From: Diphasiastrum complanatum
Lineage: Eukaryota > Streptophyta > Lycopodiopsida > Lycopodiales > Lycopodiaceae
NCBI GenBank assembly: GCA_029204225.1
Contig: CM055107.1
Coordinates: forward strand, 45,551,071-45,615,070
Length of the DNA: 64,000 bases
Reading direction: 5' to 3'
The position numbers and the translations under genes are program-made. Under the pieces are notes generated by a model. That model had not been told where the DNA came from and searched no databases. It worked only from the letters and a program-made list of their open reading frames with translations. The stretch's first letter is position 1; every line of letters begins with the position of its first letter. Positions 49,734-61,427 of this stretch are shown here, piece after piece.

Positions 49734-50250
49734 CCCCCCCTTAATTTGGATCCATGAATGCCTTGATCTTCAGACTGAGCAATGCACAAAATCTGTTGTG
49801 TGCATTAACACTGAGTGCTTTCGTGAAGATGTCTGCAACCATGTCCTACGTTCTACAGTACGTTAAGATTACCTCTCTGTCGAGAACCTTGCCCCTGATG
49901 TAGTGATATCTTATCTCAATGTGCTTACTCCTAGAATGAAATATAGGGTTGGCCGATAAGGCAATAGCACCTTTGATTATCACAAAATAAAATTGTAGGG
50001 CTGTACTGATACAGATTGATGTCTGACAGCAAATTTCTCAACCAAAACACTTCCTTAATAGATTGAGAAGCAACAATGTATTCTACTTTAGTAGAGGAAA
50101 GTGTGATAGAGGTTTGCTTACAACTGTTCCATGAAATAGGACCGCCGTTGAAGAAGAATGTAAATCCAGATGTGGACTTACGATTGTCTGCATCTCCTCC
50201 CCAGCTTGCATCAAAATAACCACAGAGCTGATGAAGATTGTCGTTGCTTT
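49734..50250 (-). pseudogene. Copia RNase H remnant of the 49-54 kb element
   Basis: Minus strand reads GYFDASWGGDADNRKSTSGF, then SCKQTSITLSSTKVEYIVAS and FWLRNLLSDINL. It joins at about 50241-50255 directly to the N-terminal RT piece; the RT palm including Y-V-D-D is gone. Confidence 0.8.
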
Positions 50251-50740
50251 GCCTTCCAGAACGTATCCTTCAAGCTGGATCATGTAGATATCTTCTTGTA
50301 TGACTCCGTTCAGATAGGCTGTTTGTACATCAAGTTGATGTACTTCGAGGTCGGCAGTTGCAACATAAGACAAGAGCATTCGGATCGACGAATGTTTGAA
50401 GACTGGACTAAAAGTCTCATTGTAGTCGACATTCGGGATCTGGGTGAATCCTTGTACTACTAGTCTAGCCTTTCTTCAATCAATTGCTCTATTGGCATTA
50501 TATTTGATCTTAAAGATCCATTTGCAATCAATAATATTGCAGCCAATAGGAGCTTCGACTAATGACCGTGTCTAATTCTTGATCAAAGAGGAATACTCTC
50601 TGTCCATGGCTTCTCTCCAGAGATCAGAGTTTGGTTGGCTAAGTGCCTCTTCGACTGTCGTCGGTTCCTGCATTAAGAGACAGGCTGACTCAGGAGTATA
50701 CCTTGTGGGTTGTGTGTGCACTCGACTTGATCTTCTGGGA
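50251..50740 (-). pseudogene. Copia RT N-terminal stub
   Basis: Reads DYNETFSPVFK-type sequence, SYVATADLEVHQLDVQTAYL and NGVIQEDIYMIQLEGYVLEG, then breaks off. This is the finger region of copia RT only. Confidence 0.8.
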
Positions 50741-50748
50741 TGATTTGA

Positions 50749-51857
50749 CTAATAAACCGATCCTGGGACTTGTTGCTGGGTAGCAGCAACATCTTTGTCT
50801 GATTTGATGTCTCGAAGTGGATCGACAATAGACATGCCTGAGCCAGAAGCTTGGACTGTCATGTCAATGGCAGGAGATGTAGGTTCTTCTTGAGCAATAT
50901 CCTTGCCTTTGAGGTCGACAAATTGATCCTCGATAAAGACTGTATTCCGGCTATACAAGATTTGCTGGGTATCAGGATCGTACAGCTTGTAGGTGTTATC
51001 AGACGAAGTATATCGGATCAGGATGGTCTTGAGACCTTGGAAGTCCAATTTCTTCCTTGTGTCTTTTGAGATCTGCACGTAGGCAATGCACCCAAACACT
51101 CTTAGGTTCTTCAAAGAAGGCTTAGAGCCTGTCCACACCTCGTGGGGTGTCTTTTCTGAGAGGGCCTTGGTCAAACATCTATTCTGGACGTAAGCTGCAA
51201 TGGAAACAGCTTTAGCCCAGAATCTCTTGGGCAACGATGCATGCGATAATATACACTTAGCAGATTCGACCAAAGTATGGTTCTTCCTCTCAGCTAAGCC
51301 ATTAGACTGAGGACTGTAAGGAGTGATGAATTGCTGTTCAATGCCTTGGATTTGGCAGTACTCTTTAAACTCAATAGAGATGTATTCTCCACCGTTGTCT
51401 GACCTTAGAGCCTTGATCATCCTTCCAGTCTCCTTTTCTGCACGCTCCTTGAAGATTCTGAAGCAGTTGAAGGCTTCTAATTTCTTCTTTATGAAATACA
51501 CCATCATTCTTCTGGAGAATTTGTCAATAAAGGTTATAAAATACTTGGCATCCTTCAACGAAGGATTTTTCATCGGCCCACAAATATCTGAATGTACAAT
51601 CCTCTAGCAATATGTTGATGGCTTGACTTCAATGGTTTCCTAGTCTGTTTACCAACTAGACAGTCTTGACAGACAGGTAACTCGACTTTTTCGCGAGGAT
51701 AGTCGAGATCAAGAACAATAGATTGTCTAGACATTCGTTGTACAACAGCATGATTTAAATGACCAAGTCTATAATGCCAAAGTAAACCTTTATTTGAATG
51801 AATTGAAGTACTGAGAGCTTGACTAGAGGCAGAAAAGCAATGACTTAATTTATACAA
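50749..51857 (-). pseudogene. Copia integrase of the 49-54 kb element
   Basis: Pre-integrase zinc residues: H in LLWHYRLGHLNHAV, C in CQDCLVGKQTRKPL. The integrase core has ITFIDKFSRRMMVYFIKK (first Asp), IKALRSDNGGEYIS (second Asp) and SPQSNGLAERKNHTLVESAK (Glu). The C-terminal KTLRV-type piece FGCIAYVQISKDTRKKLDF precedes VFIEDQF. One frameshift near 51573-51600 separates the zinc region from the 274-codon core, which is otherwise open. Confidence 0.88.
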
Positions 51858-51908
51858 GTATCCATGCCTCTTTCCGAGTGCTAGAATCTTGCCTGTCCTA
51901 TCAACTAC

Positions 51909-52250
51909 TTAACACTGCTCACATTCAAATTCTACTCTATGTCCTAGATCTGTGATTCTGCTTACAGAGAGCAGATTCTTAGATAACTTTGGTACATACA
52001 TGACTTTTGAGAGTAGCTTAGACTGATCATTTGTAAAGCATAATCTTACAGTGCCTTCACCTTTAATAGCTTGTGTGCTATTGTCGCCAAGGTGAACGAA
52101 TTTCTGGGTACTGTAAGGTGTATAGGACTCGAAACAGTCAATGAGGCTAGTCATGTGCTGAGTGGCTCCGAAATCTAGGAACCAAGAACTGTCACCAGAT
52201 GCTCCTTGATGGTTGATCATGAAGGCATCATGATCCGTTTTTTGAATAGT
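51909..52250 (-). pseudogene. Copia protease of the 49-54 kb element, catalytic serine lost
   Basis: Reads SWFLDFGATQHMTSLIDC, then VHLGDNSTQAIKGEGTVRL and YVPKLSKNLLSVSRITDLG. The conserved catalytic D-S-G triplet reads D-F-G (TTT for TCT), expected to abolish activity. A stop follows at about 51908. Confidence 0.88.
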
Positions 52251-53093
52251 CTATGGAGCTTCTGCAGCTGCATTCGCCACTTGATTCGACTGCCCTTTGT
52301 TGTTGTTCTTCGCTTGAAGTATGCGGCAATCTTGTATTTCGTGGTTGTTTCATTTGCAGTATCTGCAGAACAGCTTCTTCTTTGTCTGCGAATTCGACGG
52401 TTCCTTGTGCTGAGCTGGTTTCTGGTCTGGCTTCGACTGCTTCGGACCTTTCTTCTTCTTCTGCTTTGTCGTGCCCTTGTTGGTGTACAAGGCATGAGAA
52501 TCAGCTGAAGAACTCGAGGCTTCGTTCCTTCGTGCGTCTTCTTGCAACAACATAGTGATGACTCTCGAAAGAGTCAATTCTGGATGAGTCGTGATGATCA
52601 TCACCCAGCTGTCGTAAGAACTTGGCAAGCTTGCAAGCAGTTGCATCACTACGTCGTGATCATCTATGACAGATCCGACAGCGGCCATTTGTCTTAGCTA
52701 GTTCTTGAATTGATTAATGCGATTCTGCAGAGAATCACCATTCATCATCTTGAGGGAGTAGAATTTCTTCCTGAGATGTAGCTTGGAAGCTATATCTCGC
52801 ACTTCGTATAGTGTGCTCAAGATGTCTCAGACTTCTTTTGATGTCTGAGCCTCGGATACACGGCCGATCTGGGTATTCGTGATGTTGAGGATGATTAGCA
52901 CGAAAGCTTTTCCATCCTTCAACTTCCATTTGGCGATTGCCGCGTCATCCGCTTTGGGTTTCCCTTCTGCACCTGTAACAACGTCGTACAATTCTTTTGC
53001 CGTTAGTACAGCTTTCATCTTAAATTTTCACAGATGGTAATTGGCTCCATCAAGCTTGTCCATGATAGGACTGGCTTTCCCTTGGGAATCCAT
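52251..53093 (-). pseudogene. Copia gag of the 49-54 kb element
   Basis: Starts MDSQGKASPIMDKLDGANYH at 53093. The expected W of the YHLWKF motif is a TGA stop (53028-53030). Then KMKAVLTAKELYDVVTG, LHLRKKFYSLKMMNGDS, LLASLPSSYDSWVMIITTHP, a lysine-rich stretch (TKQKKKKGPKQSK) and a zinc knuckle starting KLFCRYCK. A second stop lies before MAAVGSV (about 52690). Confidence 0.85.
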
Positions 53094-53243
53094 GTGGAAG
53101 AATTAGTCTAAGTGATAGGAAAAACTATCAGTGACTTAAGTATGAAAATCTGTATTTATAGAACAAGAAAACAATTACTCTATTGGCTAGTAGAGTCTTG
53201 TACTATGGAAGCTTATCAAGCTATGAAAATAGCTCTGATACCA

Positions 53244-54380
53244 TGTTGGGAGAGAGAGGGGGAGAATAAATGACGAACACGAATGAGAAACGAACTCGAA
53301 CAAGAAGCGAACGAGAAACAAGCTCAAACAAGAAGCGAACGAGAAACGAACTCGAACAAAAAATGTTCATGCGCAACAGAATGAACTATACGACTCTCTC
53401 CATAAACATGACTATGCCTATCAGAATGACAAAACTTTTTAGTGATAGAAATCACGGTCATTCTAGATTACGTAGCCAAACATTAATAGATGAAGTGCCA
53501 GAAGACTAATTTGTCACGAATAGCAAGACAAATTATATGTCGCGAATGATTTGCGAAAAGCTAGACTGTGCTCGACTGATAATTAGTCGCAAATGATTTG
53601 CGAAAGACAAGACTAAATGTTAATCGTCTATTATCAGTAAGAACAACAACAAAGGTCAGATAGAATGAATGCTAAGCATAGGAATATTAACATAGATTTG
53701 AACGCAGAACAATGAACTGTATCAGATTAAGTATATCATGTATACATGTCAATAATGCGGTAGAGCACAATACAGTAGCGGACAAAACCGCGTGCCCTAC
53801 AAAGCTTATTTCAATCTATAAAAAGGAATTAATCCTTAATTCTGACAAATGAAGAATCAATGCTCATGGCATCTACTTCGTTTATGTTGTCTTCTTCTTC
53901 TCTCTCCATCATCTATTACACAAATGGTAACCAGTATATATATGCTACATGATATTTTAGGTGTGTAGATGTGAAAGTACAAAGTGGATGTGTTGTCTGT
54001 AAAAGATCGTGGGTGGTTGCAATCATTGTCCAATCCGTTAGCGCATCTGCATGGGGTGAGCATGAAAAGGTGCGACCTCAGCCAGTGCTAAAGTGAACGT
54101 TGGTGATGATGCAAAAAGTGCGTCACTCTTACAAATGGCCTTAGGATAAGATTTAAAGGGTGCCCTAGGGCACTTTTGGCATTTTGTAAGATAGTGTCCC
54201 CTTTTCGTCAGTCACCTTAAACTGTGTAGAAACATAGTGTCGCGATTCTTTCGCCTTTTTGTCGTCTGTGCGAATTTGCATGTAAATATGCAGACTGCGT
54301 GACAACGTTAGTAAATATGCAGCATGAATGGAGGCAGATTAAAATGGGATTTAGGAGAGCTAGAGGAGATAAATCCAACA
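53244..54380 (-). repeat. 5' LTR of the copia element (1137 nt)
   Basis: Minus strand runs TGTTGGATTTAT ... CTCTCTCCCAACA, next to the primer site. The plus-strand left part has irregular CGAAC/GAAAC tandem units (53265-53355). The 600-nt partner at 49134-49733 lacks the middle portion. Confidence 0.9.
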
Positions 54381-54385
54381 AGTAG

Positions 54386-55049
54386 CTCTACGAGAGTGGC
54401 TCATTGAAGTTATTGCATGTTTCTACGTGTTGATCTATGCATGCAATAACTTCAGTACCAAGCAAAATTGGAGGATCCAACAGTATTCATATTATCCCTA
54501 TATATTCTCTGATGTAGCATTGATCTACTAACTTATCATCTCTCATCAACTAAATCGCTTTGACAATATGTGTCTATACTTCAAGTTGTAGGAACTGAAG
54601 TAACAAAGTAGAGTCTATGTATTGAGAGATAAAATTAGTGAAAGTATAGATCGTTGTGAAGGAAAGTATATTCATTTCAACTCTTTCATCAAGAGTTTCA
54701 ATTACTACCCGAGTAAACTATTAATGTAATAAATTATATATTTGTATCATATTGGTCCATTATGGCCTAATACACATAGTTTGGACACCAAATGTAACTA
54801 AGGATCTAGTAATTTATGAGTATTAAAAGTCACAAACTAATCCTCTTGCTAAAACTCAGTTCATATTACAAACTAGTTGCATCAACTATAGACATATATA
54901 GTTTTACCAAGATAAAGTATATGCAATACTTGAATTGAGACAATTAGATTCTACAAATTTCTAAAGCTTTTGTTTAGTTTCACCACAAAAGGTCTACTTG
55001 ACTTCTCTTCCATACCAATTACCTTCCCAAGACCATTACTTTTTGTATA
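54386..55049. other. AT-rich flank, nothing recognised
   Basis: No domain or repeat boundary found. Confidence 0.45.
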
Positions 55050-56348
55050 TTGTAGAGGCAAAATGCCCTAGAAATAAAGACTAACCCATCTTCCATTCAT
55101 TTTGTTTTGCACAAGTGATTTAACTAAGATGTGATCTCATATTTGAATGTTAGATAAGTTTGATTACTCAAAAGAATTGAGTGCATGTGCAGGTATTACT
55201 ACCTGAAGATGAGAAATTAATGAAATTGTGATTCATACTAACAACTTGTGATGATGTACAAATTCTATTGGTAGAATATCAAGATTTAAGAACTTAGAGA
55301 ATTATATGATGAACCATTTCTAAATGGTAAGATTTCACATCTAACCTTTGTTTAAGGGTTTCTGCAGGTATGTGAACAAATACCTGCGAAATTAGAAAAA
55401 GAATTTGAAGGCTTATGAATGGTACATTAAAAAGGCTTTTCCAAGTCTATAATGAAGGCTTTTTCATGAGTCTACAATGAAGGCTCAAGGGAGTCCATAA
55501 AGAACTAGGGACGGTGGGCCGAGGGATCGATCACCCCTTTGGATCTTCTCCGCCATGATTGAGGATGGGCAACCCCTAGAAAAAAGAGCCTAGGAATTGA
55601 TTATTCTTATGCAAGATAAGATGGACATATACTAGACCTCCTTCCCTAGAAAGTTTGCACTAGGGTGAATTCCCAAGTTGTAACATAGAAAATCAAACTT
55701 ATTCATGGCAAACATTAAATGTTGAAGCCAACTACCTTCCTTGCATGTCACCAATAACTTACCTACTTTCCACATGACTTAAGGGCTTATGATACCTAGG
55801 TAAGGGCGCCCTCCTCGTCTCTCACATGAGAAATTCTAACTCCCATGCAACCCTCCCTCACTTCCACACGTCCTTCTTTCACTCCACTTACCCTTACTCC
55901 ACTATAAGTCTCCCCCACACCTCACACACTTCAATATGACACATCACCACCTCTGAACAAGCCTTCTTAAGGTAACATTCATAAGCTTTCAAATTTTTGT
56001 TCTAGTTGCGTAGGTATTTCTTCACATACCTGCACAAACCCTTAAAAGAAAGGTTAGATGTGAAATCTTACCATTTAGAAATGGTTCATCATATAATTCT
56101 CTAAGCTCTTAAATCTTTAGATTCTACTAATAGAATTTGTACATCATCGCAAGCTGTTAGTATGAATCACAATTTCATGAATTTCTCATCTTCACGTAGT
56201 AATACCTACACATGCACTCAATTCTTTTGAGTAATCAAACTTATCTAATATTCAAATATGAGATCATATCTTAGTTGAATCATTTTTGCAAAACAAAATG
56301 AATGGAAGATGGGATGGTCTTGATTTCTGGGGCACTTTGCCTCTACAA
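55050..56348. mobile_element. 1.3-kb element with 388-nt terminal inverted repeats
   Basis: The left arm 55050-55437 and right arm 55961-56348 are reverse complements over their full length with scattered mismatches and small indels. Ends are TTGTAGAGGCAAAATGCCC and its complement GGGGCACTTTGCCTCTACAA. The 523-nt centre has no recognisable coding sequence. No clear target duplication was found. It could be a fold-back or long-TIR MITE; transcribed through, it would form a hairpin of about 388 bp. Confidence 0.9.
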
Positions 56349-58540
56349 TTTACACTTTTGGATCGTTGTCACCAATGTATACTTGGAGGATTATGTGTTT
56401 CAAGAAAGATCTCAAATTTCCAAATTTTTTAAAAAATTGATCACTATTACACTAGCTTTAATTTTGTCATAATGTTTCCTTTATGAATTAATAAGTAATA
56501 ATGGGAATTTTTAAATACAATTCACCAACTTCTTTTACCTAAGAACTCTCAGAATGGTTTAGAAATGCTACATATACTCATCAAGACACTACAAATTTCT
56601 CAAGAGATCAACCATCCATTGATATGGAGTTAGAGTACTAACACTTCCAAAGTTATTTATATTATATATAAAAAAAAGTCATCACAATGACTCAATTGAA
56701 TATAAAAAACCGCCATCAACATCGCCTTTCAAATAGACCCCAATTGGCATCTACTTTTTGTTGAGACCAATGAGAGAATAGATTATGATCTACAAGGTCC
56801 AACTTAATATTTGTTTTGGTAGTGGATATACAATATCCTTGTAAGTAATACAAATACTTGAAAATCCCCTTTCTTACTTCCTAGGAGGATAAGTGTACGC
56901 TATAATAAATATTATGATCTAAAGAATTCCTCTTCAATAAAATTATTTATATGTCAACAATTTGACAAATCATATATGTGTTAACCAAAAAGATTAGTCC
57001 CAAGCTACCAACCATAAGGTCTATCATAGGATTATCGATCCTTATAGTGGATAACTTTCAGAAAGCTTGCATTATCTGTTACAGACACTCTGGTAAGTTA
57101 CATTACATTTTCCAAGCATTTGAAAATCTAGTATGATTTGAAAAAAAACTCCAATGCATGTAAATCTTTAAATAAAACGAATTTAAAAGCTTTTCCTTAC
57201 ACCTATAGAAAGCAGATAGGAAATTACTTCCATTCTAGCTAGTGTAAACTAAACTACATCCATTCTAGCTAGTGTAAACTAAACTACCCACTATCCCACG
57301 ATATCTATCCAAGGCCTAAACAATCTAACTAAGCTTTTTAGTAGGAAAATTCATGACTTCCCATTTAATTTATCTAAAACCTAAATTTCCACATTGTAGT
57401 TTACATTTGAAAATATGTTTCAATCACAAGGAGCATCATACCAACATGATAACTCATTGGAACCAACAGCTTCCTAATCAAGAAAATTGTGTGATTTGGA
57501 GTCCAATAGGATGGTGGTTACTATCCTTAAAATCTATCAATCAAATAAAGTCCTCTAATTTAGGCTATAAAGGCCAGACTAGAGCAATCACTACATTCAC
57601 AAATTTGTGGAAAAAAAATTATTGCCCATAAATAGCATAATTGATATGAGAAACAAAAAATATGGTTGAGAAAATTGTGTTTTTATAACTAAGGCAACAA
57701 ATATTGAATTTTTTTGGGTCCTTGAGATATGTTTTCACAAGCTTTTTCTTGGCCAAGCTTTTTGTCTATGTCATGGACAAGAAAGATATACCCTCCCCAA
57801 ATTCATGTTCATGGATATCCACACGTATAACCATTCTAGTATTTGTTGCTTGATGTCCTAGCCAGAGCAGTGCGTAATCAATTTATTGGTTTTTGTGTAG
57901 CCAGGGCATAAGTTGCTTATAGGTAGTCTACTAGATAGTTGAAAAGCCAGTAATTTAGTGTAGGTGTTTAGAGCCATCTTTGAGAGATTGTAGTCAGCTT
58001 GGAAAAATCAATCACTTAAAAAATATTGGCCTTAAAAAAATTGTCAGTCAAGATGGCTTGAGAAAAGTAACGAACTTCCTCCTCCTCTGCTTACCTCAAA
58101 AAAAGATATCGCTTTTCTAACATCTCCCTCCTCCTTGACAGTCTAGACATCTCCTCTGTCATATGAATGCTCAATGGATTCTTAGATGATCATGCTAACC
58201 TTGTGCAAATTTTTGCCATCCCAAAGACATTGCCAAGTGTGGAGGACTTGCAAGAGTTCATGATGGCTGAAGAACAGAAAGCTATACAAGCTCATTTCAA
58301 CGATTGAGCCATGACTAATAGCAGGTGGGTAAATCTTCTCTTCAACAATGCTTACATTTCTATATGGTACTCATTTTGATGTGTTATTTTTGTGGATTTT
58401 CTCAGTGCATTGTTAATGTAGATTGGAAAAATGGAAAATTGTGTGATAGAAAGCATAAGAGTTTCATATTTAAAATGCCTTAAGTGGGAAAGGCCTCAAA
58501 TGTGGATTTTTTCAAACAAATGCAACGAAGAGTTAATTTG
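56349..58540. other. AT-rich stretch, no gene recognised
   Basis: A perfect short tandem CATTCTAGCTAGTGTAAACT (unit about 30 nt) sits at 57231-57288. An open stretch at 57353-57631 has no recognisable domain. 57720-58300 may be old retroelement DNA. Confidence 0.45.
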
Positions 58541-59030
58541 GAAAAATGTTCATGTTGTTTGGACTACTAGTTGTAAGAATGTTGTTCATTCCAAAGGAAT
58601 TTATTGAATCAAATACAAAGTTGATGGATCAATTGATTGATGGAAGGCAGGATTGGTTGCAAGAGGATTCTCTCAAATCCCAACATCGATTTTTCAGAGA
58701 CTTTTAGTTTGTGGAAAAACATATGTCTATTGGACTTTGACTTTCATTTGCAACAATGGCATGTTTGGAAATTTACCACATTGATGAAAAACAACATTTT
58801 TGAATGGTGTTATTGAAGAACACATTTATATGTCTTAACTATAAGGCTAGGAACTGAAAGGAAGAGTCCATCAGGTATGCAAACATCATAAAGCTCTTTG
58901 TGGGTTAAAATAGTCATCTTGTGCATGGTTCCATCAAATTAATCAATATGTGCATCACATCAGAGATTGGGTTACAATGGCTGCTCATGTATATGATACA
59001 AGGTAGTATTCTTGAATATGGTATTGAATG
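58540..59030 (+). pseudogene. Copia RT fragment
   Basis: Reads IKYKVDGSIDRWKAGLVARG (about 58610), then FSQIPNIDFSETFS, and, after frameshifts, a GVIEEHIYM-like and a KALCGLK-like piece (to about 58930). Stops are frequent; the RT C-half and RNase H are absent. Confidence 0.7.
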
Positions 59031-59047
59031 ATTGTATTTAAGTTCTA

Positions 59048-59500
59048 ATGTGTGGTCTTCTATATGAATCATTCCATACAAACAACTGCAATTGTGATAT
59101 GAAGGTGCAAGATGTACAAGCTCAAATATTGTTTTTGAAATTGCCTAACAGTGTAATGTCTACACATATAGAGATTCAAGTGGGGTTTCATGGTTTCATG
59201 ATTGATGACACACAAGCAAATTGGATTGCTATAAGGACTACATATGGAGATGACTCCAATATATTGATGAATAGCCACGAAAGATTATTCTTGTTTCATT
59301 TTAAGGATAGTGTGAGAAAACACATAGGCATAAACATCAAAACGAATCAATGAATGAACACGTTTATTTCTACTTGCAATGGCGTAATTATGTGGAGAAT
59401 GATGAAGTCGATGCCATGTACAACTAGATTACAACATGGTGGAAACTTGTCGGCTTTCAACACTTGCTGTTCAAACCCACTTGACATACAAGCAGCCAAT
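59048..59500 (+). pseudogene. Mutator-like transposase fragment
   Basis: GFMIDDTQANWIAIRTTYGD (about 59180-59240), then ERLFLFHFKDSVRKHI (about 59278), resembles the D-D-x-Q-A-x-x-x-A-I-R ... H-W/F transposase core of MULE elements; a second frame gives QWRNYVENDEVDAMYN, then TTWWKLVGFQH. The open part is 101 codons, against several hundred in a full transposase. Recognition is by motif order only. Confidence 0.45.
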
Positions 59501-59706
59501 TTGCCAACAAAGATCATACTTAACCAACTTGAAGTTCATGAACCAACATTGAAAGCCAACTTGGCGCCATGCCAAAGTGGGGGTCCCCATGTGGGTAACT
59601 CCCCACCAAGCAAGCCCCTTGACGTACATCAAACTTAATCAACTCAAAGCTTCATTACAAACGAGTAACATTTATTCCAAGCAAGCCATCTGACTTACAA
59701 AGATTC

Positions 59707-60030
59707 ATGATGGAGATGAGAAGGCCAACTTCTCAAGCTAAGGCAAGGCAAAGTCCAAGAAGAAGATCCAACACAAGGAGACCAAGAGTGATGGTCAAGC
59801 CCTCATGCTCTAAAGGTGGAAAGAAGAACAAGGCCAAACTCAAGTGCTTCTTTTGTGGGAAGAAGGGGCATTTTGCATCCGAGTGCTACAAGAAGAAGAA
59901 TGCACAAGGAGAGAGCAAGCAAGGCAACCTCACCCTTGAGAAAGAAAAGGATGAACTGGATTTATCCTTGATGGCATCTATGGATCCATATTTGATGTCT
60001 TCTACCAAGACAAAACATCCTATGGAGTAA
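59707..60030 (+). pseudogene. Retroelement gag C-terminal fragment with zinc knuckle
   Basis: 107 codons: basic N-part (KARQSPRRRSNTRRPRVMV), then a perfect CCHC knuckle CFFCGKKGHFASEC (C-x2-C-x4-H-x4-C), then an acidic tail (LEKEKDELDLSLMASMDP). Matches the C-terminus of plant copia gag. The capsid half is not visible upstream. Confidence 0.7.
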
Positions 60031-60569
60031 ACACTCGGATGTCAATCTTTCTTCATCTATGAGCAAGGAAGTTGCTTCTTGCTTTTCTACTCTTATAAAT
60101 GGTTTCACAAGCAACCAATGGCTATGTCTTGTCTCTTCAAGTTTCATGGTGCATGTGTATTTACCATTATGCAAAGTTTTTTGGAGTTATGAAGCTATCG
60201 GAAGGATTGCACTATATGGAGTCTTGTTCAACTATAAGCCTAAGGTTGTGTACCTTAGTGTTCTTGAAGGTTATTGCTTTGCATGTGGTTTCTTGGAAGG
60301 AAAGAAGGATGGAGATCCAAGTCTGTATATCATGGTTGGATGTTTATCCACCAAGGAAGGCTACATAGCTTTTACACTCTCTATCTCGAAGGTATTTGAG
60401 CATGGAGAATTGTTTTTCATGAGGATCTATTTTCTACCTTGGAAGGGGCCGAGAGCATAGTGTCCGATCTTATTGCACCAAAAGTTCATTCTATTGAGAA
60501 AAGCCAACTTATGATGGGGTCGAGGTTGAGGAGCAGTATCCTCAACATTCATATCCAAGAAGATCTTCA

Positions 60570-61310
60570 TTGTACAAGGCCGAGTCCTTGTGGTTCTTAT
60601 TTCATGGAAAAGAACGGATAAGTGAAGGTGGTATTCACTCTATTCTACTCATCTATGGTTCTCTTTCTTTGGTTGATGTTGTATCTTGCTTAGTTGAAAT
60701 TTGTTCATCTCAAAGATCAAGTAAGACTATTCTAGTTTTGAATAAAGTCTTTAGTTTGGAATTAATTCTTGTCATTGGTGACTTGATTATGTTTCCAAAA
60801 CATCAAGAAAGCAAGATATTGTACCATCATTTGAATACTCTTAAATTGAGTAAGAGCCAAAATAAGAACAAGCTCAAACATATTGAAGAATATATTCCTT
60901 TATTTAATGAGGCATGTTGTAGACTTCTTGTGAGGTTAAGTGAAGCATTCACTAAGGACACTTATACCCTCAAGAAAGTATTTAGCCTCAATTTGATCAA
61001 GTTAGCGTATGGTTTCAAGATTAGATACATTTTGGATAGAGTTCATAGTGTTTGGACTAATAAAGCATACATGCTTAACCTTGAATATTGCTCATGGTAT
61101 AATCTTGATCTATATGATCTTTGTGATCATGATGAGGCATGGAAGCCTCAGATTTTTCGGATTCTTATGCAGCCCTTTTCATGCAAAAGAACTTTGCAAA
61201 CTCAGGATCTACATCAGGCATGGAGGAGGCATATCACCATAATGGCAAATTGGTGGAAAATTTTTCAAAGGCATTTGGAAAAGATTTCTATCAAAGAGAC
61301 CTTATCGTGA
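60570..61310 (+). other. Orphan 246-codon open frame, product unknown
   Basis: Longest unexplained open frame in the window. It begins MYKAESLWFLFHGKERISEG, is Leu/Ser/Lys-rich, has a hydrophobic piece near residues 25-45, and ends IFQRHLEKISIKETLS. No domain was recognised. It lies between a zinc-knuckle gag and an LTR-like start, where protease-to-RNase H is expected in a copia element, yet none of those motifs is seen. It may be a chance frame in decayed or captured sequence. Confidence 0.3.
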
Positions 61311-61427
61311 ATTTGGTATAGCTGCTATGATGGATTCTTTGTTCATCTTCACTTCAAATGCAAAGCAAAGAATCCACACACACAAAGGATCTTCATTAAC
61401 ATCAGATAGATATATTTTAATGAGGAG

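Larger units (their letters stand above)
49134..54380 (-). mobile_element. Ty1/copia retrotransposon with intact boundaries, internally deleted
   Basis: Left end TGTTGGG at 49134, right end CCAACA at 54380, flanked by the 5-nt duplication AGTAG (49129-49133 and 54381-54385). On the minus strand: 5' LTR 53244-54380, primer site TGGTATCAGAGC (53232-53243), gag, protease, integrase, a stub of RT, RNase H, polypurine AAGGGGGGG, 3' LTR 49134-49733. The last 225 nt of the two LTRs differ at about a dozen sites (roughly 95% identical by eye), so the insertion is fairly young. Stops and an RT deletion make it non-autonomous. Confidence 0.92.

Noticed and set aside
55961-56348. Inverted arms as a microRNA gene
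   Set aside because: Arms are 388 nt with a 523-nt loop, far longer than typical plant MIR hairpins; a repeat element explains them better.
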